Position numbers and translations under genes: made by a program. This document shows, one piece after another, positions 17,255-25,376 of a stretch of DNA of 64,000 bases. This DNA comes from Leucobacter sp. Psy1 (GTDB taxonomy: Bacteria > Actinomycetota > Actinomycetes > Actinomycetales > Microbacteriaceae), in the NCBI RefSeq assembly GCF_020096995.1, contig NZ_CP083692.1, positions 1,116,001 to 1,180,000 on the forward strand, given 5' to 3'. Under the pieces are notes generated by a model that saw only the letters and a list, made by a program, of their open reading frames with translations, did no database searches and was not told the DNA's origin. Numbering within the stretch: position 1 is the stretch's first letter; the number at the start of each line of letters is the position of its first letter.

Positions 17255-17288
17255 CAGCGCCCGTCCTGCTCAGGCAGGGCGGGCGCTG
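17255..17288 (+). terminator. pnp terminator hairpin
   Basis: A 15-bp stem (CAGCGCCCGTCCTGC with GCAGGGCGGGCGCTG, one T-G pair) and a 4-nt loop, starting 32 bp after the pnp stop. There is no T-tract, as is common for actinobacterial hairpin terminators. Confidence 0.7.
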
Positions 17289-17390
17289 CTGCGTCCGCTC
17301 TGATGTTCCGCCCGCGATCCGATGTGTACACGCTCGGGTCCAGCGGACCGACGGGCGCACAGCACCGGCGGGTTCGCAGGGCGGGGGCTC

Positions 17391-17396
17391 TAGGCT
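17391..17396 (+). promoter_or_regulatory. M16 peptidase -10 element (leaderless)
   Basis: TAGGCT ends 6 nt before ATG 17403; no ribosome binding site. Confidence 0.5.
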
Positions 17397-17402
17397 GGAG
17401 GG

Positions 17403-18794
17403 ATGCGCGAGCCGATCCAGTTTCCCCTCGACCAGTCCGCCCTCGACGTCGACCTCGGGGGGACGCGCGTCCGACGCACCGTGCACCCGAGCGGCCTGCG
17501 CGTGCTGACGGAGTACATGCCCGGGGTGCGCAGTGCCTCGGTCGGATTCTGGGTGGGCGTGGGCTCCCGAGACGAGCAGGCCGAGAACGACGCCGCGCGG
17601 GGGAGCCTGGGGTCTACTCACTTCCTGGAGCACCTGTTGTTCAAGGGCACTCCGACTCGTGACGCGTATTCGATCGCGACGAGCTTCGATCGGGTCGGTG
17701 CTGAGAGCAACGCGCTGACGGCGAAGGAGTACACCTGCTACCACGCCAAAGCCCGCGATGTCGATCTCGAGGGCGCCGTCGAGGTGCTCGCCGACATGGT
17801 GACGAACTCGGTCCTCGATGCCGGGGAGTTCGAGAACGAACGCGAGGTGATCCTCGAGGAGCTCGCCATGGCAGCCGACGATCTTGCCGATGTCGCGAGC
17901 GAGCGGTTCTTTGAAGAGGTCCTCGGGGATCACCCGCTGGGGCGTCCGATCGGCGGCAATACCGAGACCATCAGGGCCGCTCGGCGCGATGACGTGAACG
18001 AGCACTACGCGCACCGGTACGACCCCTCGACGCTCGTCGTCACGGCAGCGGGCGCGGTCGATCATGATCGGCTCGTCGAGCTCGTACTGCGAGCACTGGA
18101 GGGAAGCGCCGATCCTCGCTGGTCCACCGAGGTTTCACGGACCCCGGTGCGCCGGAGCACGGTACCCGATGACGTCCCCGCCGCCTCGACGACCGCGCAA
18201 GAAGCACCCGAGGCCGTGAACGCCGCACCGCGCGTCGCGGTCACCGAGAAGCCGAGTGAGCAGGTGAACGTCATTGTCGGTACCACGGGCCTTCGCGCGG
18301 GGGATCCGCGTCGTTTCGCCATGGGGCTCATGAACTCGGTCCTCGGCGGCGGCATGTCGAGCCGTCTCTTCCAGGAGATCCGCGAGAAGCGGGGGCTCGC
18401 CTACACGGCGTATTCGTTCGGTGCGAGCTATTCGGATGCAGGCCTGTTCGGCATGTACGCGGGCACGGCCCCGCAGAAGGCGGCTGAAGTCGTGGACCTG
18501 GCGCGCACGGAGCTCGCCAAGATCGCGGACGACGGCATCACTTCCGAGGAGCGCGAGCGCGCACTCGGGCAGATCGCTGGTTCCTCGGCGCTCGCCCTCG
18601 AGGACTCCGACACTCGCATGGGTCGGCTCGGCCGCGCCGAACTCGGCACGGGGGAGCTGTACGACCTCGACACGTCGCTCGAGCGGTTCCACGCCGTGAC
18701 CGATACCGACGTGCGGGAAGTCGCCGCACTGCTGCAGCGTCAGCCGTCCACGATCGTCGCCGTCGGCGAAGTCTCGCGCTCGACGCTCCGGTAA
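17403..18794 (+). CDS. M16 family zinc peptidase
   Basis: 463 residues, cytoplasmic (no signal peptide). The inverted zinc motif HxxEH is in STHFLEHLLFKGTP, with the distal glutamate in NEREVILEELAM, so the active site is intact. The second half (LGGGMSSRLFQEIREKRGLA) is the non-catalytic M16 C-terminal domain with the usual R/Y-type motif. Members next to pnp and dapB are standard in actinobacteria (processing-peptidase-like, PepR type); the substrate is unknown. Start ATG 17403 follows a leaderless promoter. dapB follows within 10 bp but has its own promoter hexamer overlapping this stop. Confidence 0.9.
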   Translation: MREPIQFPLDQSALDVDLGGTRVRRTVHPSGLRVLTEYMPGVRSASVGFWVGVGSRDEQAENDAARGSLGSTHFLEHLLFKGTPTRDAYSIATSFDRVGAESNALTAKEYTCYHAKARDVDLEGAVEVLADMVTNSVLDAGEFENEREVILEELAMAADDLADVASERFFEEVLGDHPLGRPIGGNTETIRAARRDDVNEHYAHRYDPSTLVVTAAGAVDHDRLVELVLRALEGSADPRWSTEVSRTPVRRSTVPDDVPAASTTAQEAPEAVNAAPRVAVTEKPSEQVNVIVGTTGLRAGDPRRFAMGLMNSVLGGGMSSRLFQEIREKRGLAYTAYSFGASYSDAGLFGMYAGTAPQKAAEVVDLARTELAKIADDGITSEERERALGQIAGSSALALEDSDTRMGRLGRAELGTGELYDLDTSLERFHAVTDTDVREVAALLQRQPSTIVAVGEVSRSTLR

Positions 18795-18797
18795 CCT
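18792..18797 (+). promoter_or_regulatory. dapB -10 element (leaderless)
   Basis: TAACCT overlaps the stop codon of the M16 gene and ends 6 nt before ATG 18804. Confidence 0.45.
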
Positions 18798-18803
18798 GGA
18801 AGC

Positions 18804-19577
18804 ATGCCTACGCGCGTTGCTGTCTCCGGTGCCACCGGCCGCCTCGGATCACTGGTGTGCGAGGTGATCGAGGCGGATCCCGCGTTCGACGTCGTCGCCC
18901 GTCTGTCGAGCGGCAGCGATCCGGAGGACGGTGCAGCAGCCGATGTCCTCGTCGACGTCAGTCACCCGGACGCCAGTGCCGACATCGTCGACCGGGCGCT
19001 CAGCCGCGGCCAGCGCGTCATCGTCGGCACGAGCGGGTGGTCGGCGACGCGCCTGGAGTGGCTGGCCGATCGTGTCGATGACGCCGGCGGCGCGGTGATC
19101 GTCGTGCCGAACTTCTCTTTGGGGTCGGTGATCGGAACCGCCCTCGCCCAGTTCACGGCGCCCTACTTCGACGCGGTCGAGATCATCGAGGCGCACCACC
19201 CCCAGAAGGTCGATTCGCCCTCGGGTACCGCCGTGCGCACGGCCGAGCTGATCGCGGAAGCCCGTGACGGTCGCCCGGTCGAGGCGCCGTTCGCCGATCA
19301 GCGTGCTCGGGGTGAGCACGTCGCCGGCATCCCCGTCCACAGCCTCAGGCTGGCCGGGGTGGTGGCGAAGCAGGAGGTGCGCTTCGGGGGACCGGGTGAG
19401 GTGCTCACCATCACCCACGACACTCACTCGAATGATGCGTACCGTGCAGGGATCCGCGCCGCGCTCGGGGCTATCGGAGGCGCGTCCGGTCTGACCGTCG
19501 GACTCGACCGCGTGCTCGGGATCGGCGCGCCGACGCAGGCCAACAGGCAGGACGCCGCGGACGGCACGCCCGCATGA
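18804..19577 (+). CDS. dapB: 4-hydroxy-tetrahydrodipicolinate reductase
   Basis: 257 residues. The nucleotide-binding motif SGATGRLG is at the N-terminus; the substrate/catalytic signature EAHHPQKVDSPSGTA is around residue 130, with HDTHSNDAY near the end. It catalyses the second step of the diaminopimelate/lysine pathway after DapA (also in this window). A 4-bp ATGA overlap couples it to the following membrane/TPR-like gene. If the organism has diaminobutyrate-type peptidoglycan, as Leucobacter does, the pathway would serve mainly lysine synthesis; that is inference. Confidence 0.95.
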   Translation: MPTRVAVSGATGRLGSLVCEVIEADPAFDVVARLSSGSDPEDGAAADVLVDVSHPDASADIVDRALSRGQRVIVGTSGWSATRLEWLADRVDDAGGAVIVVPNFSLGSVIGTALAQFTAPYFDAVEIIEAHHPQKVDSPSGTAVRTAELIAEARDGRPVEAPFADQRARGEHVAGIPVHSLRLAGVVAKQEVRFGGPGEVLTITHDTHSNDAYRAGIRAALGAIGGASGLTVGLDRVLGIGAPTQANRQDAADGTPA

Positions 19578-20050
19578 ACGCCAGGTCCCGGGCGATCGCC
19601 GGTGTGATGTTCCTTTCAGCGGTGCTCGCGATCTATTTCGTGTTCATCGGCGTCCGGGCCGTGGCCCTCCTCATGTCTGGAACTCTGCTCGCGGCGCTCA
19701 TGGGTGTTGCACTGCTCGTGCTGCCCCTGATCGGCGTGTGGGCGCTCATCCGTGAACTGCGCTTCGGCTTCTCCGCGAATCGTCTCGCCGCGGAACTGGA
19801 GGCCTCAGGACTGATGCCGGAGGAAGAAGTGGAAACCCGCCCATCGGGGCGCCCCGTCCGTGAGCAGGCCGACGCGGTCTTCCCGCGATACCGGGACGCC
19901 GTCGACGCCCGGCCCGACTCCTGGGTGGACTGGATGCGATTGGGTGTGGTCTACGACGCCTGCGGTGATCGCAGGCGGGCTCGTGCCGCAATTCGTGAGG
20001 CGATCACCCGTGAGCGCGCATCCCGACGCGAAGATTCTTCGGACGAATAG
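19574..20050 (+). CDS. membrane-anchored protein of unknown function
   Basis: 158 residues starting at ATG 19574, overlapping the dapB stop by 4 bp. Two membrane helices lie near the N-terminus (AIAGVMFLSAVLAIYFVFIG and the LLAALMGVALLVLPLIGVWA region). The C-terminal 80 residues are soluble and end in a TPR-like helix pair (WVDWMRLGVVYDACGDRRRA, then RAAIREAITRERA), suggesting a protein-protein contact module. I do not recognise a named family. Coupling to dapB is probably for expression rather than shared function. Confidence 0.65.
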   Translation: MNARSRAIAGVMFLSAVLAIYFVFIGVRAVALLMSGTLLAALMGVALLVLPLIGVWALIRELRFGFSANRLAAELEASGLMPEEEVETRPSGRPVREQADAVFPRYRDAVDARPDSWVDWMRLGVVYDACGDRRRARAAIREAITRERASRREDSSDE

Positions 20051-20070
20051 CGCTTCGCGTACCAGGGGTC

Positions 20071-20076
20071 TACACT
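20071..20076 (+). promoter_or_regulatory. -10 element of the APC permease
   Basis: TACACT lies 95 nt before ATG 20172, implying a leader of about 90 nt. Confidence 0.4.
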
Positions 20077-20171
20077 TTTCCAGGCACCAGCGGTCGGGGC
20101 CCAGATGACCCCGTGCAGACCCGTTGCCGGCAGTACGCGAGCGCAGTGGTGCGCGAGAAAGCACGGATGTC

Positions 20172-21767
20172 ATGAGCAAGTACGATTTGAACGCCGATCC
20201 GGCGACGCGCACCCTCGACTCGGTTACGGGGATCAGCAAGAAGGGCCTCCCGTCCGGCACCGTCGGCGTGCTCGGCGCGCTCGTGATCGGCATCTCGACC
20301 TGTGCGCCCGCATACACACTGACCGCTGCGGTCGGACCCGCCGCGACCCAGGTCGGGTACCAGACCCCCGCGATCTTCCTGATGGGGTTCATCCCCATGC
20401 TCCTCGTCGCCCTCGGGTATCGCGCTCTGAACAGCGCGATGCCGGACTCGGGGACCTCGTTCACGTGGGCGACCCGGGCGTTCGGGCCCTGGATCGGCTG
20501 GATGGCCGGGTGGGGGCTCGTGGCAGCGACGGTGCTCGTGCTCTCGAACCTCGCCGGCATCGCCGTCGAGTTCCTGTTCCAGTCGATCAGCATTCTGGTC
20601 GGTGATCCGGCGATCGCCGAGATCGCGGGGAACCGCTTCATCAACATCGCGGTATGCCTCGGGTTCATGGCGCTCGCGACCTTCATCTCCTACCGAGGAA
20701 TGACCTCGACCAAGATCTTCCAGTACATCACCGTGCTGTTCCAGATGGCGGTGCTCGTCTGGTTCATCATCGCCATGTTCGTGGGAGCCGGCGACCCGGC
20801 AAACACCGAAGGCCGCACCCCGGAGCTCTCCTGGTTCAATCCCTTCGAGGTGGACAGCTTCAGCGCCTTCGCCGCCGGCATCGCCGTGTCGATCTTCGTC
20901 TACTGGGGTTGGGACACCGTGCTGACGATGGGCGAGGAGACGAAACCGTCGAAGGGCAAGCTCTCGACCGAGAGCAAAGCGGCGATGATTCTCGTCGGGA
21001 TCCTGGTCGTCCTGTACGTCGGCACGGCGGCCGCGACGGTCGGCTACGCCGGCCTCGGGGATACCGGTACCGGACTCAACAACTCGGCGATCGCTGAGAA
21101 CGTCTTCGCCGCGCTCGCCCACCCGGTCATGGGGCCGGCCGCGATCCTGCTCTCGGTCGCCATCCTCGTGAGCGCCATGGCGTCGATCAACTCCACGGCC
21201 ATCTCGCCGGCACGAACGCTGCTCGCGATGTCTCACTACGGTGCATTGCCCGCGTCCATCAAGAAGATCCACCCGAAGTACAAGTCGCCGTACCGCGCCC
21301 TGCTGCTTTCGTCGATCGTGGCCTCCATCTTCTACGCCGTGATGCGGTTCATCAGCGAGGACGTGCTCTGGGACACCATCACCGCGCTCGGCATGATGGT
21401 CTGCTTCTACTACGGGATCACGGCGCTCGCGAGTCCCTGGTACTTCCGCAGAGCTGCTGTGCGCGAGGGGATCGGCTCCGTCATCTCGAAGATCGTGCTC
21501 CCCGGTATCGGCGGCATCCTGCTGCTGGTGGTGTTCGTGCAGACGACGCTCGACAGCATGGACCCCGAGTTCGGATCGGGCAGCAACATCGCCGGGGTCG
21601 GGCTGGTCGGCATCATCGGCGTCGTCGTGCTCGGCCTTGGGCTCGTGCTGATGTTCGTGCAGGCGAGGGTCTCGAAGGACTTCTTCAGCGGACGAGTGCT
21701 CGCTCGGACCGAGGCGACATCGGACACCTCAGCACTCGAGCTGTTCGACGACGGTCTCGGGTCGTAG
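20172..21767 (+). CDS. APC superfamily amino acid permease
   Basis: 531 residues with about 12-14 membrane helices. The first helices match the APC family (GLPSGTVGVLGALVIGISTC, then APAYTLTAAVGP and a GYRALNSAMPDSGTSFTWA segment). Substrate cannot be assigned from sequence; amino acids or amines are expected. The open frame begins at 20124, but MSKYDLN at ATG 20172 is the better start because the conserved region begins about 30 residues later and the upstream codons look like leader. There is no clear partner gene; the upstream and downstream neighbours are unrelated. Confidence 0.88.
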   Translation: MSKYDLNADPATRTLDSVTGISKKGLPSGTVGVLGALVIGISTCAPAYTLTAAVGPAATQVGYQTPAIFLMGFIPMLLVALGYRALNSAMPDSGTSFTWATRAFGPWIGWMAGWGLVAATVLVLSNLAGIAVEFLFQSISILVGDPAIAEIAGNRFINIAVCLGFMALATFISYRGMTSTKIFQYITVLFQMAVLVWFIIAMFVGAGDPANTEGRTPELSWFNPFEVDSFSAFAAGIAVSIFVYWGWDTVLTMGEETKPSKGKLSTESKAAMILVGILVVLYVGTAAATVGYAGLGDTGTGLNNSAIAENVFAALAHPVMGPAAILLSVAILVSAMASINSTAISPARTLLAMSHYGALPASIKKIHPKYKSPYRALLLSSIVASIFYAVMRFISEDVLWDTITALGMMVCFYYGITALASPWYFRRAAVREGIGSVISKIVLPGIGGILLLVVFVQTTLDSMDPEFGSGSNIAGVGLVGIIGVVVLGLGLVLMFVQARVSKDFFSGRVLARTEATSDTSALELFDDGLGS

Positions 21768-21833
21768 TGAAGACGTTGTGCACAGCTGAGAGAAAACCCG
21801 GTTTATGAAGCGAAGTTCACCCGGCGGAAAGTG

Positions 21834-21858
21834 AGACTTAAGTCATACAGACTTAAGT
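21834..21858 (+). promoter_or_regulatory. tandem palindromic operator candidate
   Basis: AGACTTAAGT occurs twice, at 21834-21843 and 21849-21858, 15 bp apart. Each copy contains the palindrome ACTTAAGT, and the first extends to GACTTAAGTC. They sit just upstream of the -35 of the secreted-protein gene, in an AT-rich stretch unlike the rest of the window. Confidence 0.5.
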
Positions 21859-21862
21859 TCTA

Positions 21863-21891
21863 TTGACTCACGTAAATGAACATGGTGTTCT
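21863..21891 (+). promoter_or_regulatory. promoter of the secreted protein/lipoprotein pair
   Basis: A consensus-like -35 TTGACT (21863-21868), 17 bp, then TGTTCT (21886-21891), which ends 6 nt before ATG 21898. The spacing suggests a leaderless mRNA. Confidence 0.5.
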
Positions 21892-21897
21892 AGATGC

Positions 21898-22419
21898 ATG
21901 ACATCAATTCTCCGGAAAAGCCTGTCTCAGCGTGTAAGTGCAGCGGTCGCAGCGGTAATCGTGGCAGCGATTGGATTCACGGTAGTGCCTGGTGAGGCGG
22001 CTGACGCGCTGTACCGATATCGCGTTGTCGACAAGGTGCATAAGAACTATCAGTTCGGATCAGTGTTCGGCTCCTGCAAGGTTATGACGACCGGGAGTGT
22101 CTGCAACATCTCGAAGAACTTATCCGCGAGCCGCACTATTGGAGTGGCGTTCGGCTTGAGTCGTTCGGCCGTCGCCTCTCAGCTGAACATATCGAGCGCG
22201 AAGACCCAGTCAGTTTCGGTGGGATGCACTTCACCGAAGATGAAGAAGGGTCAGGTCTGGGAGGCGAGGTCAGTCGGCACACGCTATGTGTACAAGATCC
22301 GTAAGGATAAGGCGTACAAGCCCAGATTTGGTCGGACGAGGTGGGCGCCGAAAGCAACGAGCGGGTTCAGAGTGGCATTCAATCCGTCCAAGAGTCACAT
22401 TGCGTGCCGACTGCGATGA
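21898..22419 (+). CDS. small basic secreted protein, unknown function
   Basis: 173 residues. A Sec signal peptide (RVSAAVAAVIVAAIGFTVVP, cleavage near GEAADA) precedes a mature domain of about 135 residues rich in Lys and Arg. Four cysteines (GSCK, GSVC, VGC, IAC) could form two disulfides. The pattern of alternating strands and the motif RTIGVAFGLSRSAV resemble small secreted actinobacterial proteins of unknown role. Base composition is visibly lower in GC than its neighbours, with AT-ending codons, suggesting horizontal acquisition or relaxed selection. It overlaps the next gene by 4 bp (ATGA), forming a two-gene unit. No catalytic motif is seen. Confidence 0.65.
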   Translation: MTSILRKSLSQRVSAAVAAVIVAAIGFTVVPGEAADALYRYRVVDKVHKNYQFGSVFGSCKVMTTGSVCNISKNLSASRTIGVAFGLSRSAVASQLNISSAKTQSVSVGCTSPKMKKGQVWEARSVGTRYVYKIRKDKAYKPRFGRTRWAPKATSGFRVAFNPSKSHIACRLR

Positions 22420-22805
22420 GACGATTGTGGTCCACAGTATTCATCGCGGCCCTCGGGGTGAACGGGCTGGTCGGGTGCTCAGAAGAAGAGCAACGAATGC
22501 TGGTGTGGGACGCGGTGGCGACGTCTCTCGGCAGCACGTCGCACGAGGTCTCCGTAAATGCGGAGCTGTATATTCAGGATGCTTCTCCACGGGTGGGCGC
22601 TGAGGCCACATACCGCGGCGGCCCGGAATCGGATGCCTGGATCATCGTGGCGGCCTGCGCTGATCAGGTTGTGATCGCAGAGGCGACCGAAGTCGAGTTC
22701 GCTGTGATTCCCGAGGCCACGATGACGGATGAGGTGCGTCAGGAGATCGAGGACGGTGACTTCTTGAACGCCGTGTGGTGCGAAGGTCGTCCGTACCGTG
22801 CATAG
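22416..22805 (+). CDS. putative lipoprotein, unknown function
   Basis: 129 residues from ATG 22416; a longer frame upstream is rejected because MRRLWSTVFIAALGVNGLVG-C is a complete lipoprotein signal with lipobox LVGC. The mature protein is acidic (SEEEQ at its start, many Asp/Glu) and has two further cysteines (VAACADQ, VWCEGR), enough for one disulfide. Its start overlaps the stop of the basic secreted protein, so the two are co-translated and probably meet outside the membrane. The opposite charges suggest direct binding; an effector/immunity or inhibitor/target relation is only a hypothesis. No family recognised. Confidence 0.6.
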   Translation: MRRLWSTVFIAALGVNGLVGCSEEEQRMLVWDAVATSLGSTSHEVSVNAELYIQDASPRVGAEATYRGGPESDAWIIVAACADQVVIAEATEVEFAVIPEATMTDEVRQEIEDGDFLNAVWCEGRPYRA

Positions 22806-22878
22806 CGGTGTGGTCGGGAGGTGTGCGTCGACGGGCTGGCGCGATTGATCCACCCCGCCTCGTGTCAGGGGTCCGCAG

Positions 22879-22884
22879 TAGACT
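22879..22884 (+). promoter_or_regulatory. thyA -10 element (leaderless)
   Basis: TAGACT ends 6 nt before GTG 22891; no ribosome binding site. Confidence 0.5.
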
Positions 22885-22890
22885 GTCCGC

Positions 22891-23700
22891 GTGACTGAGA
22901 CCCCGATTCCGACGCCCTACGAAGATCTGCTGCGAGAGATATTGGAGACCGGGACTCCGAAGGGGGATCGTACCGGAACGGGCACGCGCAGCGTGTTCGG
23001 CAGGCAGATCCGGTTCGACCTCGCGGAGTCGTTCCCGCTGATCACGACGAAGCGCGTGCACTTCAAGTCGGTCGCGGCCGAGCTGCTCTGGTTCTTGCGC
23101 GGCGAGAGCAATACCGCGTTCCTGAAGGAGCACGGCGTATCCATCTGGGACGAATGGGAGGACGACAACGGGGACCTCGGCCCCGTGTACGGCGTTCAGT
23201 GGCGGTCCTGGCCCACCCCTGACGGAGCGCACATCGATCAAATCGCACGCGTCATCGACGACATTCGACGAACCCCTGACTCGCGCCGTCTGGTGGTCTC
23301 CGCGTGGAACGTCGCTGATCTCGACGAGATGGCGCTCATGCCGTGCCACGCGTTCTTCCAGTTCTACGTCGCCGATGGCAAGCTGTCGTGCCAGCTCTAC
23401 CAGCGATCAGCCGACATGTTCCTCGGTGTGCCGTTCAACATCGCGTCCTACGCCCTGCTCACGCTGATGGTGGCCCAGCAAACCGGACTCGAACCAGGAG
23501 AGTTCGTATGGACGGGCGGCGACTGCCACATCTACGACAATCACGTGGAACAGGTGCGCACCCAGCTCGAACGCGACCCCTACCCCTACCCGCGACTCGA
23601 GATCGCAGCACGCGACTCCATCGACGCCTATGAACTCGGCGACTTCTCAGTACTCGACTACCAGCACCACCCCGGGATCAAAGCCCCGGTGGCGGTGTAG
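22891..23700 (+). CDS. thyA: thymidylate synthase
   Basis: 269 residues, typical for ThyA. The catalytic cysteine is in [12 protein letters not shown]; other signatures are [20 protein letters not shown] at the N-terminus, [34 protein letters not shown] and [12 protein letters not shown]. It methylates dUMP to dTMP using methylene-tetrahydrofolate, producing dihydrofolate that the adjacent dfrA product recycles. GTG 22891 follows a leaderless promoter. It forms an operon with dfrA, whose likely start is 20 bp downstream. Confidence 0.97.
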   Translation: MTETPIPTPYEDLLREILETGTPKGDRTGTGTRSVFGRQIRFDLAESFPLITTKRVHFKSVAAELLWFLRGESNTAFLKEHGVSIWDEWEDDNGDLGPVYGVQWRSWPTPDGAHIDQIARVIDDIRRTPDSRRLVVSAWNVADLDEMALMPCHAFFQFYVADGKLSCQLYQRSADMFLGVPFNIASYALLTLMVAQQTGLEPGEFVWTGGDCHIYDNHVEQVRTQLERDPYPYPRLEIAARDSIDAYELGDFSVLDYQHHPGIKAPVAV

Positions 23701-23719
23701 AGCAGTCGGAGACGAGCGA

Positions 23720-24361
23720 GTGACGACGAAGGACGAGTTGCGCGACGACCTGCAGCCACGCATCGGCGAGGGTGTGGGCATGATCTGGGCCGAAGGGCGC
23801 GACGGCGCCATCGGCCGAGGTGGGCAGATGCCGTGGCATCTGCCGGAGGACCTCGCGCACTTCAAGGAGCAGACCTGGGGCGCACCCGTCGTGATGGGCC
23901 GCCGCACCTGGGAGTCGCTGCCCGAGCGCTTCCGCCCGCTGCCCGGACGTGAGAACGTCGTCGTGACCCGGAACGAGCGCTACGTGGCCTCGGGGGCCGT
24001 CGTCGTGCCCTCGATCGAAGCGGCGCTCGAACGCACGAGCGGAGTCGTGCAGCGCGAGTACGCCGAACACCTCGAGAACCTCGCCGCAGCCGAGGGGGCC
24101 GCGTGTCAGAGCCCCGGATCCTGGCCGGAGATCGGGGTCTGGATCATGGGAGGAGGCGAGCTGTATCGCGCCGCGATGCCGGCCGCCACGGATCTCGTCG
24201 TGACCCGCATCGACGTCGCGGTGCCGAATGCCGATACCCACGCGCCCAGGATCGATGCCGAGTGGCAACTCGTCCGCAGTGAGGGGCCGCATCGCTCTCG
24301 GACAGGCCTCGACTACCGATTCGAGTGGTATCGCCGTCATGATGGGGGTCTCGGCGAGTAA
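23720..24361 (+). CDS. folA: dihydrofolate reductase
   Basis: 213 residues from GTG 23720. The DHFR fold begins GMIWAEGRDGAIGRGGQMPW, with LPEDLAHFKEQTWGAPVVMG and RRTWESLPERFRPLPGR; GVWIMGGGELYRAAMP forms the second NADPH contact. It reduces dihydrofolate made by ThyA. The start is uncertain: the frame is open into thyA, but GTG 23720 lies just past the thyA stop and gives about 25 residues before the conserved core; ATG near 23780 would give a shorter form close to the family's usual N-terminus. An insertion of about 20 residues (VVQREYAEHLENLAAAEG) lies in the middle. Confidence 0.92.
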   Translation: MTTKDELRDDLQPRIGEGVGMIWAEGRDGAIGRGGQMPWHLPEDLAHFKEQTWGAPVVMGRRTWESLPERFRPLPGRENVVVTRNERYVASGAVVVPSIEAALERTSGVVQREYAEHLENLAAAEGAACQSPGSWPEIGVWIMGGGELYRAAMPAATDLVVTRIDVAVPNADTHAPRIDAEWQLVRSEGPHRSRTGLDYRFEWYRRHDGGLGE

Positions 24362-24368
24362 CGTCCGG

Positions 24369-24374
24369 TACCCT
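24369..24374 (+). promoter_or_regulatory. dapA -10 element (leaderless)
   Basis: TACCCT ends 3 nt before ATG 24378 and 6 nt before GTG 24381. The usual 6-nt spacing of this window points to GTG 24381 as the leaderless start. Confidence 0.45.
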
Positions 24375-24377
24375 GTT

Positions 24378-25358
24378 ATGGTGACGAACGCAGAGAATCC
24401 TTTCGGGCAGGTCCTCGTCGCTCTCGTGACCCCGTTCCACGCGGACGGCGAGGTCGACTGGGAGGCGACGGAGCGGCACATCGACGGCTGCATCCAGAGC
24501 GGTGCAGACGGCATCGTCGTCACCGGTACCACCGGTGAGACGTCGACCCTCACGGACCCCGAGAAGATCAAGCTCGTCGAGGTCGCGAAGTCCGTTTCAG
24601 GCGGACGCGCGAAGATCATCACCGGTGGCGGGTCGAACGAGACGGCGCACGCCATCGAGCTCTACCAGGCCAGCGAGAAGGCCGGCGCCGACGGTGTCAT
24701 GATCGTCACGCCGTACTACAACAAGCCCACGCAGGCGGGTCTGCTCACGCACTTCCGCCTCGTGGCAGACGCGACCGACCTCCCAGTGATTCTGTACGAC
24801 ATTCCGGGTCGCACCGGGGTGCCGATCAAGTACGAGACAATCCTCCGCCTCGCGAAGCACCCGAATATTCTCGCGGTGAAGGACGCGAAGGGCGACTTCA
24901 GCGAAGTGAGCCGCGTGCTCAACCAGACCGACCTGATGTACTTCTCCGGGGACGACGCGAATGTGCTGCCGCACCTCTCCATCGGTGCGAGCGGACTCAT
25001 CGGCGTCACCGCCAATATCGCGCCGGCGCCGTACCGGCGCATCATCGACGCGGTGAACGCCGGAGACCTCACCACGGCCCGCGAGGAGCACCAGCGCCTC
25101 GAGCCGCTGGTCCGCGCCGTGATGACCCACGTACCAGGCACCGTGGCGGCGAAGTACATTCTCCACGGTCTCGGCTACATCAACAGTCCTCGCGTGCGCT
25201 TGCCGCTCGTGGGGCCCGAGGAGTGGGAAGCCGCCCTCATCGAAGACGAACTGGCGCTCGTGGGAGAGATCCCCGGCGTCGACCTGACGAATTTCCGGCC
25301 CGACCGCAACGCGGCTGCCGGCGGTGCCCTGCCGAAAATCGCGGGCACCACACGCTAA
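24378..25358 (+). CDS. dapA: 4-hydroxy-tetrahydrodipicolinate synthase
   Basis: 326 residues. The DapA signatures are GADGIVVTGTTGETSTLT, YYNKPTQAGLLTHF, the tyrosine motif YDIPGRTGV and the Schiff-base lysine in ILAVKDAKGDF. It condenses pyruvate and aspartate semialdehyde, the first committed step towards diaminopimelate and lysine. The frame is open 150 bp upstream, but that part lies within folA. ATG 24378 and GTG 24381 are both possible; promoter spacing favours the GTG, the difference being one residue. rnj follows 18 bp downstream with a strong ribosome binding site, so the two are probably co-transcribed. Confidence 0.95.
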   Translation: MVTNAENPFGQVLVALVTPFHADGEVDWEATERHIDGCIQSGADGIVVTGTTGETSTLTDPEKIKLVEVAKSVSGGRAKIITGGGSNETAHAIELYQASEKAGADGVMIVTPYYNKPTQAGLLTHFRLVADATDLPVILYDIPGRTGVPIKYETILRLAKHPNILAVKDAKGDFSEVSRVLNQTDLMYFSGDDANVLPHLSIGASGLIGVTANIAPAPYRRIIDAVNAGDLTTAREEHQRLEPLVRAVMTHVPGTVAAKYILHGLGYINSPRVRLPLVGPEEWEAALIEDELALVGEIPGVDLTNFRPDRNAAAGGALPKIAGTTR

Positions 25359-25376
25359 TACAACACAGGAGGCCCA

